From Streptomyces sp. NBC_01232 (lineage in GTDB: Bacteria; Actinomycetota; Actinomycetes; Streptomycetales; Streptomycetaceae): a DNA stretch of 64,000 bases. Shown piece by piece: positions 37,683 to 45,080 of this stretch. The stretch covers positions 2,670,501-2,734,500 of the forward strand of contig NZ_CP108518.1 in NCBI RefSeq assembly GCF_035989885.1. The letters are read 5' to 3'. The stretch's first letter is position 1, and each line of letters opens with the position of its first letter. A program made the position numbers and the translations under genes. Below the pieces are notes generated by a model. It was not told the origin of the DNA and made no database searches. It was given only the letters and a program-made list of their open reading frames with translations.

Positions 37683-38285
37683 ATGCGCTCTTATTTTGCA
37701 GCGGGAATGTATGCGCTCGTCGCCGGTGTAATTCTCGGGGTTTCCGGCCCCTTGCTCCTCTCCGCCGACGGCGCGGTGGGGCATGCGGCGCATCTGGTCC
37801 TGAGCGCTGGATGGAGCTGGGCCGCTCTGGCCTTTTGCGTAGGCATAATTTCCAGTTCCAAACGGCAATCTGCGGTCCTGGGCGTCCTGTCGCTCGTCGC
37901 GGCCTCCCTCGCCTACTACCTGGTGAAGGCGGGCCAGGGGGAGTTCATGGCGGCGGACCTGACCGACACGACGGGGCAGATCACCCACTTCGACTGGGCC
38001 GGCCTGATGACGAAGGTCGTCGTGTGGTGGGTCTTCGCCGCTCTGCTGGGACCGCTCATGGGCGTGGCGGGCAACCTGGCCCGCAACGGGCCCTACCGGC
38101 TCCCCTGCAGGCTGGTCATCCCGTTCGTGGCCGTCGTGGAGACGACGATGCGGCTCAAGAACGAAGCCCCCATGCTGAACGACGCCCTCGTCGAGGCGAC
38201 CTGGAGCGCCACCCGCCTCGTGGCGGTGGCCGTCGCCCTCGGCCTCGTCTGCATCGAGGTGGCCGAACGACGGCGCCGCGCCTGA
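37683..38285 (+). CDS. polytopic membrane protein next to the bacteriocin (possible immunity)
   Basis: 200 aa, ATG at 37683 with only a weak AAGG upstream. Five to six hydrophobic helices are visible (YALVAGVILGVSGPLLLSA, SWAALAFCVGIISS, LGVLSLVAASLAYYLVKA, VVVWWVFAALLGPLMGVAG, TRLVAVAVALGLVCIEVA). It resembles DUF6518-type proteins of actinobacteria. Classical lactococcin 972 loci encode a DUF1430 permease and an ABC ATPase; neither is present. This protein, only 142 bp downstream and also starting in AT-richer DNA, is the best immunity or export candidate, but the intervening hairpin argues for separate transcription. Confidence 0.6.
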   Translation: MRSYFAAGMYALVAGVILGVSGPLLLSADGAVGHAAHLVLSAGWSWAALAFCVGIISSSKRQSAVLGVLSLVAASLAYYLVKAGQGEFMAADLTDTTGQITHFDWAGLMTKVVVWWVFAALLGPLMGVAGNLARNGPYRLPCRLVIPFVAVVETTMRLKNEAPMLNDALVEATWSATRLVAVAVALGLVCIEVAERRRRA

Positions 38286-38298
38286 GGCGGCCGCGGGG

Positions 38299-38691
38299 TC
38301 AGGCGGGCGATTCGGCCTGCGGCACCGCTTCCAGCAGTTCCCGCACGTCCAGCGGCATCACGGCGATCTCGATGCTCCCGCCGCCCTCGTAGGCGCAGGT
38401 GACGATCCGTGAGCTCGGGTTGATGGAGATCCCCTCCTTCACGGAGGGCACCCGGACCCCGGTGGCACGCCCGCCGGGCAGCTCCACGGGCTCGCCCCGC
38501 TGCGGAACCCACCGGGCCGCGCCCCGCTCCCCGTACACCCGCCCGGGCCGCCAGCGGCCTTGACCGGCCGGGAAACGGACCATGCAGGGAATCCCGGGCA
38601 CGGGCCCTGCGGCCGTCCGCTCACGATGCTTGCGCCGCAGGAGCCACCCGGCCCCTGCGGCGGCGAGGACGACCACCACGATCTCGATCAC
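38299..38691 (-). CDS. DUF2550-like membrane-anchored protein
   Basis: 130 aa, ATG at 38691. One N-terminal helix (EIVVVVLAAAGAGWLLRRK) is followed by a cytosolic domain. The domain has the RWRPGRVYGERGAARW strand and a C-terminal SRIVTCAYEGGGSIEIAVMP segment that resembles the ATVLACLHRG...LELAM ending of DUF2550 proteins, although overall similarity is modest. Function unknown. Convergent with the putative immunity gene, 13 bp between stops. Confidence 0.55.
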   Translation of the reverse strand: MIEIVVVVLAAAGAGWLLRRKHRERTAAGPVPGIPCMVRFPAGQGRWRPGRVYGERGAARWVPQRGEPVELPGGRATGVRVPSVKEGISINPSSRIVTCAYEGGGSIEIAVMPLDVRELLEAVPQAESPA

Positions 38692-38734
38692 TCACCCATT
38701 GAATCAGCCGGGGTACGGCGCCGGCCGCTAGGAC

Positions 38735-39376
38735 CTAGCCGCCCAGCTGCGACGCGCTCGGGACCTGGTCCGTCACCACCGCGCCCGCGCTCTTGCCGGC
38801 GTCCTTCACGCTGTTGATGACGCTGTCGAACGCGTCGATGTCACCGTCGCCCGCCTGCCCGCTGCGGAGCTTGCTGCCCAGCCCCTTGAGGGACTCGATG
38901 CCCGCCGTGAGCGGAGCCAGGGCCTTCGACAGCAGCGGGTCGCCCTTCGCGTTCTCGGTCGCCGCCTTGAGCCGGTTGTACGCGAACGCCCCCGCCAGGC
39001 CGGCCTTGATCAGCGCGAAGGTGCGGCCCTTGGCGCCCTTCTTGAACTTGCCCGCACGGTACGGCTTGATGATCCACTGATACGTCGCACCGGCCGCCAG
39101 GCTCGCGTTCGCAACGAACCGCGTCTTGGCGAACTTCTGCTTCTCCGCGGACGTACTGGGCGAGGGCGTCACCGCGGCGGCGGCCTGCTCGTCGGCCTCG
39201 GCGGCGACGGGCTCCGCCGCCGCGAGGGCGGCCAGCTCCCCCATCGAAGCCGCGGAGAGCTCCTCGCGCGGGCCGTTGCCGCCGCTGCCGCATGCGGTGG
39301 CGCCGACCATCAGCGCGGTGGACAGCACCACCGCCGTGACGGCGCGGCGAAGTCGAACGGTCGTGGGTACGGACAC
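38735..39376 (-). CDS. lipoprotein, hypothetical
   Basis: 213 aa. The GTG at 39376 has GGAGGAAACC just upstream; the longer frame to 39460 is rejected. The signal ends in a lipobox (LMVGATACG, with the Cys about residue 30), so the mature protein is a diacylglyceryl-anchored lipoprotein on the outer face of the membrane. An Ala/Glu-rich stretch and the conserved-looking segment KTRFVANASLAAGATYQWII (about residues 83-102), then KKGAKGRTFALIKAGLAGAF, suggest a helical domain. No family is recognised. Confidence 0.65.
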   Translation of the reverse strand: MSVPTTVRLRRAVTAVVLSTALMVGATACGSGGNGPREELSAASMGELAALAAAEPVAAEADEQAAAAVTPSPSTSAEKQKFAKTRFVANASLAAGATYQWIIKPYRAGKFKKGAKGRTFALIKAGLAGAFAYNRLKAATENAKGDPLLSKALAPLTAGIESLKGLGSKLRSGQAGDGDIDAFDSVINSVKDAGKSAGAVVTDQVPSASQLGG

Positions 39377-39501
39377 GGTTTCCTCCGGGGACTGAGGCGT
39401 CAACCGCAGCCTCACCCCGGTCCACCGGCCCCGCCACCCGGGCCGCCCGTTCGGGTTCACGGCACGGGTTTACGACCCGTCAGCGCGGCAACACGCGCCC
39501 T

Positions 39502-39804
39502 ATGAGCACTCACACACGAGCACGCACCCGAGGAAGCAGTCAGGCAGGCCGTGCCGTCGCACTTGTGGCGGACGTGCTCGCCTTCGTGATCGGACTCTGG
39601 ATCCTGCTCTACCTGCTGGAGGCCAACCAGGGCAATTCCCTGGTCGACCTCGTCCACGACGTCGCCTCCTGGCTCGCGTCCTGGTCCTACGACCTGTTCA
39701 CCTTCAGCCGCGAATGGGTCCAGGTCGTCATCGGCTACGGCATCGCCGCCGTGGCCTACCTCCTCGTCGGCCATGCCGTCGCCGGCTGGCTCTACCGCCG
39801 CTGA
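39502..39804 (+). CDS. small two-helix membrane protein
   Basis: 100 aa, ATG at 39502. The basic N-terminus is followed by helix 1 (VALVADVLAFVIGLWILLYL), an acidic amphipathic segment with two Trp (ASWLASWSYDLFTFSREW) and helix 2 (VVIGYGIAAVAYLLVGHAVA), ending in WLYRR. No family recognised. It is divergent from the lipoprotein and convergent with the toroid gene. Confidence 0.65.
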   Translation: MSTHTRARTRGSSQAGRAVALVADVLAFVIGLWILLYLLEANQGNSLVDLVHDVASWLASWSYDLFTFSREWVQVVIGYGIAAVAYLLVGHAVAGWLYRR

Positions 39805-39817
39805 GCCCGCACCCCGC

Positions 39818-40900
39818 TCACCCGCAGCAGTCGGGCTCCAGCCCGGCCGGGAGCGAGGTCCCGCCGAACACCTCGGTGGTGGCCTCGTCCCCGCCGAGCG
39901 CCGCGACGGCCAGCAGCAGCGACCCGGCCGTCCAGGTGGTCTGCTCGACCGGCCAGACGGCCTTGTCCTGGAACACGTAGCCCGTCCAGTACATGCCGTT
40001 GTCCGCGCGCAGGTGCGTGATCGAACGCAGGATCTCCAGCGCCCGGTCCGACTCCCCCGTCGCCCACAGCGCGAGCGCCAGCTCGCAGGACTCGCCGCCC
40101 GTCACCCACGGGTTGGGCAGGACGCAGCGCACACCCAGGTCCGGGACCACGAACTCGTCCCAGCGGCCGTCGAGGCGCGCCTTGGCCTCGGAGCCGGTCA
40201 GGGCCCCGCCGAGGACCGGGTAGTACCAGTCCATCGAGTAGTGGTTCTTGTCGAGGAACCGCTCCGGGTGGCGCCGGATGGCATGCCGCAGCGCGCCCGC
40301 CGCGAGCTCCCAGTCGGGCTGCGGCTCCTCGCGGTGCTCGGCGATGGCCAGCGCGCAGCGCAGCGCCTGGTGGATGGAGGAGGAACCGGTGAGCAGGGCG
40401 TCGGTGACGGCCGTACCGTCCGCCTCCCGCTTCCAGCCGATCTCGCCGCCGGGCTGCTGGAGCGAGAGGACGCACTCCACGGCCGCGTAGACGGCCGGCC
40501 ACATGCGGTCGAGGAAGGCGTCGTCGCCGGTGGACAGGTAGTGGTGCCACACGCCGACGGCTATGTAGGCGGTGAAGTTGGACTCGCGGCTCGCGTCCTG
40601 CGGCTCCGCGGTGTCCACGCCGTCCGGCCGGTCGGCGTAGGCCGCGTACCAGGAGCCGTCCCGGTTCTGGTGCCGGGCCAGCCACGCGTACGCGCGCTCG
40701 GCCGCCTCGTGCTCACCGGCCGCGTCCAGCGCCATCGCGGCCTCGGTGTGGTCCCACGGGTCCAGGTGGTGCCCGCGGAACCACGGTATGGCGCCGTCGG
40801 ACCGCTGGGCGGCGAGGATGCCCGCCACCGTGAGGGCGGCCTCCTCGGCCGTCAGTACGCCGTCCAGGACCAGGTGTTCGGTGCGCCCGGGCGAGCTCAC
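39818..40900 (-). CDS. alpha/alpha-toroid protein annotated as prenyltransferase-like
   Basis: 360 aa. The GTG at 40900 overlaps the upstream methyltransferase stop (GTGA), so the genes are coupled. The sequence is a six-hairpin alpha toroid of the terpenoid-cyclase/prenyltransferase or glycoside-hydrolase type, with repeated motifs such as QRSDGAIPWFRGHHLDPWDH, QNRDGSWYAAYADR, HQALRCALAIAEH and YWTGYVFQDKAVWPVE. The DXDD motif of class II cyclases is not seen, so terpene cyclisation is doubtful; a glycan or polyprenyl substrate is possible given the glycosyltransferase in the same operon. It ends the GT4 / methyltransferase / toroid operon that reads away from kstR. Confidence 0.75.
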   Translation of the reverse strand: MSSPGRTEHLVLDGVLTAEEAALTVAGILAAQRSDGAIPWFRGHHLDPWDHTEAAMALDAAGEHEAAERAYAWLARHQNRDGSWYAAYADRPDGVDTAEPQDASRESNFTAYIAVGVWHHYLSTGDDAFLDRMWPAVYAAVECVLSLQQPGGEIGWKREADGTAVTDALLTGSSSIHQALRCALAIAEHREEPQPDWELAAGALRHAIRRHPERFLDKNHYSMDWYYPVLGGALTGSEAKARLDGRWDEFVVPDLGVRCVLPNPWVTGGESCELALALWATGESDRALEILRSITHLRADNGMYWTGYVFQDKAVWPVEQTTWTAGSLLLAVAALGGDEATTEVFGGTSLPAGLEPDCCG

Positions 40901-41631
40901 TGGGTGGCGCCGACGGGGAGGTGGGGCTTCGTCGCATACGCCACGAAGCTCTTGCCGATGAGCGGGTTCAGGGCCTGCTCCGCGAGCCGCGTCGCCATCG
41001 GCTTCTTCATGATGTCCCAGACCAGGAGCTTGTGGTACGCCTTGACCGGCAGCGCCTTGTCGTTGTCCACACCGAAGGCGCACTTGAGCCACCAGTACGG
41101 GGAGTGCAGCCCGTGCGCGTGGTGCGTGCCGTACGGCTTGAGGCCCGCGGCCTTCATCTTGCCGAGCAGCTCGTCCGCCTTGTAGATGCGGATGTGGCCG
41201 CCCTCGACCTCGTGGTAGGCGTCGGAGAGCGCCCAGCAGATCTTCTCGGGGCCGTAGCGCGGCACGGTGATCGCGATGCGTCCGCCGGGCTTGAGCACGC
41301 GGACCATCTCGGCGAGCACGCCCTTGTCGTCGGGGATGTGCTCCATCACCTCGGAGATGATGACGACGTCGAAGGAGTCGTCGGGGAAGGGCAGGGCGAG
41401 CGCGTCGCCCTCCATGGCGGTGGCGGTGGCCCCGACCGGGGCCTCACCGGCCTCCTTCATGGCGGCGAACCACTTGGCGACCTCGCGGATCTCCTCGCCG
41501 TTGCGGTCGACGGCGACCACCTGGGCGCCTCTCCGGTAGCACTCGAAGGCGTGCCGGCCTGCGCCGCAGCCCAGGTCGAGTACGCGGTCGCCTGCGGCGA
41601 GCGGGAACCGGGAGAAATCGACGGTCAGCAC
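40897..41631 (-). CDS. class I SAM-dependent methyltransferase (Methyltransf_11)
   Basis: 244 aa, ATG at 41631. The SAM motif is VLDLGCGAGRHAFECYRRGA (about residues 18-37), then the acidic VVAVDRN, the EGDALALPFPDDSFDVVIIS motif and LKPGGRIAITVPR, typical of ubiE/UPF-type methyltransferases. Its C-terminus (WWLKCAFGVDNDKALPVKAY) is less typical. It lies between the GT4 gene (73 bp upstream) and the toroid gene (overlapping GTGA). Substrate unknown; probably a glycolipid or isoprenoid-linked molecule. Confidence 0.82.
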   Translation of the reverse strand: MLTVDFSRFPLAAGDRVLDLGCGAGRHAFECYRRGAQVVAVDRNGEEIREVAKWFAAMKEAGEAPVGATATAMEGDALALPFPDDSFDVVIISEVMEHIPDDKGVLAEMVRVLKPGGRIAITVPRYGPEKICWALSDAYHEVEGGHIRIYKADELLGKMKAAGLKPYGTHHAHGLHSPYWWLKCAFGVDNDKALPVKAYHKLLVWDIMKKPMATRLAEQALNPLIGKSFVAYATKPHLPVGATQ

Positions 41632-41704
41632 GGGGTCCTGCCTTCGCGGTCGCGGGGGAATTCGGGGGTGGTGGGGAAAACAGCGGTGTGGCCGGGGCGG
41701 AAGG

Positions 41705-43018
41705 TCACCGCGCGCGGCGGGTGCGGGCGGCCCGCTCGACGGCGGCGCGGTAGTGCGCGACCGTGCCCTCGGCGGCCTTGGCCCAGGTGAACCGGGTCAG
41801 GACCCGGTCGCGCCCGGCGGCGCCGAGGCGGGCCCGCAGCTCCGGGTCGCCCAGCAGCCGGCTCAGGGCGGCGGCCAGCGCACCCGCGTCGCCGGGGGGC
41901 ACCGCGAGGCAGGTCTCGCCGTCGGGGCCGGCGACCTCGGGGATCGCACCGCCGGTGGTGGCGACGAGCGGAGTGCCGGTGGCCATGGCTTCGGCCGCCG
42001 GGAGCGAGAAGCCTTCGTAGAGGGAGGGCACGCAGGCGATCTGGGCGCTGCGGACGAGGTCCACGAGTTCGGCGTCGGTGATGCCCTTGACGAAGCGGAC
42101 CGCGTCCTGGAGTCCGTACGTCTCGATGGCGCGGGCGACCGGCCCCTCCTCGGCGCGCTTGCCGACGACGACGAGGTGGGCCTCGGGCTGCTCGGTGCGC
42201 AGCTTCGCGAGCGCCTCGACGAGGTGCACGAGGCCCTTGAGGGGCACGTCGGCGCTGGAGGTGGTGACGATGCGGCCCGGCACCTCGGCCACGGACGGGT
42301 CCGGCGACCACAGGTCGGTGTCGGCGCCGATGTGCACGACGTGGATGCGCTCGTCACGGACGCCCAGGTGCTGGGCGATCTCCTGCTTGGAGGAGCCGGA
42401 GACGGTGAGCACGGACGGCAGGCGGCGGGCCACGCGGCCCTGCATGCGGGTGAAGGCGTACCAGCGGCGCACGGAGGCCCGCTTCACACGGCCCGTCGCG
42501 GCGTCGAGGTCGAGCTTGCGGTCGACGGTGATCGGGTGGTGGATCGTGGTGACCAGCGGGGCGCCGAGGTCGGCGAGGAGGCCGTACCCGAGCGTCTGGT
42601 TGTCGTGGATGACGTCGAAGTCACCGGCGCGCGCGGCCAGGTGGCGGCGGGCGCGCAGCGAGAAGGTCAGCGGCTCGGGGAAGCCGCCGGTCCACATGGT
42701 GGCGACCTCGACGGCGTCGATCCAGTCCCGGTACTCGTCGCGCTTCGGCGTCCGGAAGGGGTCCGGGCTGCGGTACAGGTCCAGGCTCGGGAGTTCGGTG
42801 AGCGAGGCGCCCGTGTCGAGGACCGGGTAGGGCTGTGCACCGAGGACCTCGACGGAGTGCCCCAGCTGTACGAGCTCGCGCGCGAGGTGGCGGACGTAGA
42901 CGCCCTGGCCCCCGCAGAACGGGTTCCCCTTATAGGTGAGGAGTGCGATGCGCAGCGGGCGGTCGCCGTCGGCGGCGGAACCCGCGAAAGGGCTCGTCAC
43001 CATGGCCTCTGCGGTCAC
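41705..43018 (-). CDS. glycosyltransferase family 4 (GT-B)
   Basis: 437 aa. Start taken at GTG 43018 (VTAEAMVTSPFAG), which has GGGGGCCGAGA upstream; an internal ATG at residue 6 is an alternative. The N-terminal Rossmann domain carries LLTYKGNPFCGGQGVYVRHL (about residues 25-44), and the C-terminal domain carries the GT4 nucleotide-sugar motif YEGFSLPAAEAMATGTPLVA (about residues 335-355). It should transfer a sugar from a nucleotide donor to a lipid or small acceptor. It is divergent from kstR with a perfect KstR box 55 bp upstream of its start, so it may belong to that regulon. Confidence 0.85.
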   Translation of the reverse strand: MTAEAMVTSPFAGSAADGDRPLRIALLTYKGNPFCGGQGVYVRHLARELVQLGHSVEVLGAQPYPVLDTGASLTELPSLDLYRSPDPFRTPKRDEYRDWIDAVEVATMWTGGFPEPLTFSLRARRHLAARAGDFDVIHDNQTLGYGLLADLGAPLVTTIHHPITVDRKLDLDAATGRVKRASVRRWYAFTRMQGRVARRLPSVLTVSGSSKQEIAQHLGVRDERIHVVHIGADTDLWSPDPSVAEVPGRIVTTSSADVPLKGLVHLVEALAKLRTEQPEAHLVVVGKRAEEGPVARAIETYGLQDAVRFVKGITDAELVDLVRSAQIACVPSLYEGFSLPAAEAMATGTPLVATTGGAIPEVAGPDGETCLAVPPGDAGALAAALSRLLGDPELRARLGAAGRDRVLTRFTWAKAAEGTVAHYRAAVERAARTRRAR

Positions 43019-43072
43019 TCTCGGCCCCCTTCTCACTGCAACTTTCGCCGGAGCGTAACCGCTCGGATAATG

Positions 43073-43086
43073 TAGAACAAGTTTCA
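43073..43086. promoter_or_regulatory. KstR-type box between kstR and the GT4 operon
   Basis: TAGAACAAGTTTCA matches TNNAACNNGTTNNA at every defined position. It lies 55 bp before the GT4 start and 151 bp before the kstR ATG, just downstream of a GATAAT (43066-43071) that could be the kstR -10 box. The position fits autoregulation. Confidence 0.75.
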
Positions 43087-43236
43087 GACTTGATCCGTCG
43101 AAGACCATTGAATCTACCGGCCGGAAACCACACCGTAAGAGGCGGAGCAGGTGATTCACGCCACGGCTCCGGCGCCTACGATGCCGGCTGCGGATCAGCC
43201 CTGATTCAGCCCGCGCAACGACACGGAACGGGACAC

Positions 43237-43860
43237 ATGACAGCGGAAGTGAAGGCCGTCACCACACCGGCGTCGCCTCCCCTGACGGAGCGCCAGGAGG
43301 CACGCCGCCGGCGGATCCTGCACGCCAGCGCCCAGTTGGCCAGCCGGGGCGGATTCGACGCCGTGCAGATGCGCGAGGTCGCGGAGGCGGCGGGCGTGGC
43401 GCTGGGCACGCTCTACCGCTACTTCCCGTCCAAGGTGCACCTGCTGGTCGCCACCATGCAGGACCAGCTCCAGCACATGCACACCACGCTGCGCAAACGC
43501 CCGCCGGCCGGGGACGACCCGGCGGCCCGGGTCGCGGAGACCCTGATGCGGGCCTTCCGCGCCCTGCAGCGGGAGCCGCAGCTGGCCGACGCGATGGTGC
43601 GGGCACTGACGTTCGCGGACCGGAGCGTGAGCCCCGAGGTGGACACGGTGTCCCGGCTGACCACGGCGATCATCCTGGACGCGATGGGCCTGGAGCAGCC
43701 GCCGACGGCGGAGCAGCTCTCGGCAGTCCGGGTCATCGAGCACACCTGGCACTCGGCGCTGATCACGTGGCTCTCCGGCCGCGCCTCGATCGCCCAGGTC
43801 AAGATCGACATCGAGACGGTCTGCCGCCTGATCGACCTGACGTCCCCGGAAAAGGCCTGA
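43237..43860 (+). CDS. kstR: KstR, TetR-family repressor of sterol catabolism
   Basis: 207 aa, ATG at 43237. The N-terminal helix-turn-helix matches the KstR pattern closely: RRRRILHASAQLASRGGFDA, VQMREVAEAAGVALGTLYRY, then FPSKVHLLVATM. The C-terminal ligand domain contains the family-typical ADAMVRALTFADRSVSPEVD and WHSALITWLSGRASI segments. Mycobacterial KstR represses the cholesterol regulon through TNNAACNNGTTNNA boxes and is released by cholestenoyl-CoA-type thioesters. Boxes of that form occur at 18890, 24591 and 43073 in this window, with near matches at 57660, 57781 and 48161. A long 5' leader (about 155 nt from the suggested -10) is predicted. A different TetR of the same branch is the alternative. 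Confidence 0.85.
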   Translation: MTAEVKAVTTPASPPLTERQEARRRRILHASAQLASRGGFDAVQMREVAEAAGVALGTLYRYFPSKVHLLVATMQDQLQHMHTTLRKRPPAGDDPAARVAETLMRAFRALQREPQLADAMVRALTFADRSVSPEVDTVSRLTTAIILDAMGLEQPPTAEQLSAVRVIEHTWHSALITWLSGRASIAQVKIDIETVCRLIDLTSPEKA

Positions 43861-43882
43861 AGCCGCCGCTGCGGGGGGCGGG

Positions 43883-45064
43883 GGCTTCGGGGGGCGGGAG
43901 CCACGCGGGCGGTGGTCTGGGATGTGTATGGGGGTTTCCCGTCAGTCCCATCGTCTCTCCGCGTCGGGCCGGCCCCTCAAGGGCGCTCCTCCTTCGTCGT
44001 CGCGTCGCTGCGCGATGTCGCTGCGCTCCACCCTTGACCGACCGTCCCGCCCCGGACATACGAAGACTGCCGGGAAACCCCCAAAGGAACGGGCCGGGCG
44101 TTCCTTTTAGGGACGGGGTGGCCGGAGAAGCCCTGCCCGGTCGGGCGTGAAAGGGCACCTTCCCGAGACGGGCCCATCCCGCACACCGGCCGGGTCGGTG
44201 GGCGCATCAAATCGCTACGCGCTCCGCACGTCTCAGCGTCCGACGACCATCCGGGGCCGGACATAGGCCGCCCACGGCCTCGATTCGTCCGTCGCCATGC
44301 GTCCGACGGCCGTCCGGGGCCGGACATAAGCCGCCCACGGCCTCGGTTCACCTCGCGAGGTGCGTCCGACGGCCGTCCGGGGCCGTTGAGAGGGATTGAC
44401 GGCTGATTCCCCTGCTATTCCGTCGTGGATCCGGGTCAGAGCACAAGTGACACCACAAACCCAGCCTCAAAGCTGGGCAATTGAGGCAAACGGTCGGCGA
44501 TCCGAGCGGTCCGCTCTCGCTGACCCGACTCCACGACGGAATAGCCGCTGTCGGCCGTCTTTCCACCCCGGACAGCCCTCAGACGCCCTCCATGAGAAGC
44601 ACTGGGGCCTCTTGCGCGGCTTATGACCAGCTCCAGACGGTCGCCGGACGCATCTCGACAGAGGAACTGAGGCCGTGGGCGGCTTATGTCCAGCCCCGGA
44701 CGGCTGTCGGACGCTGAGAGATGAGGAGCGCGTAGCAATGGGACGCGCTTCCCCCGACCCGGGCCCTGGTCCGGATGGGCCCCGCCTCGGGAAGGTGCCC
44801 CACCCCGACCGGGCCGGGCATCTGCGACCGCCCCGTCCCTCGGACCTCGGACCGGCTCGTTCTTTTGGGGGCTTCCCGGCAGTCTTTCGTTTCTCCGGGG
44901 CGGGACGGTCGGTCAAGGGTGGCCGCAGGCCATCGCGCAGCGACGCGACGACGAAGGAGGAGCGCCCTTGAGGGACCGGCCCGCCCCGGAGGGACGATGG
45001 GACTGACGGGAAACCCCCATACGCGTCACTGACCACCGCCCGCGTGACTCCCGCCCCCGAAGCC
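43883..45064. repeat. 1.18-kb imperfect inverted repeat between two convergent genes
   Basis: The region is gene-free. Its left half (43883 to about 44465) and right half (about 44485 to 45064) are inverted copies along their whole length, with small indels. The outer block of 30 bp (43926-43955 against 44993-45022) is identical. Blocks of 41 bp (43976-44016) and 26 bp (44031-44056 against 44894-44919) are also identical. The inner block CTATTCCGTCGTGGA (44415-44429) is mirrored by TCCACGACGGAATAG at 44530-44544. At the centre (44460-44487) are two alternative short hairpins, CCCAGC/GCTGGG and GCCTCAA/TTGAGGC. Each arm also carries tandem copies of a unit of about 55 bp (GTCCGACGGCCGTCCGGGGC with CGGACATAAGCCGCCCACGG). 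No transposase, target duplication or coding frame with normal bias is seen. It could fold into an extended cruciform or, if transcribed, a giant hairpin. Confidence 0.9.
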
Positions 45065-45080
45065 ACCGCCCACCGCCCCC

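Noticed and set aside
43974..44351. Repeat-encoded peptides (NRGRGRLMSGPGRPSDAWRR type) on the minus strand
   Set aside because: Translation of the tandem units; no ribosome binding site, and the inverted copy is not conserved as protein.
43883..45064. Insertion sequence or MITE with terminal repeats
   Set aside because: The duplication covers the whole length rather than only the ends; no target duplication or transposase seen. A non-autonomous origin is not excluded.
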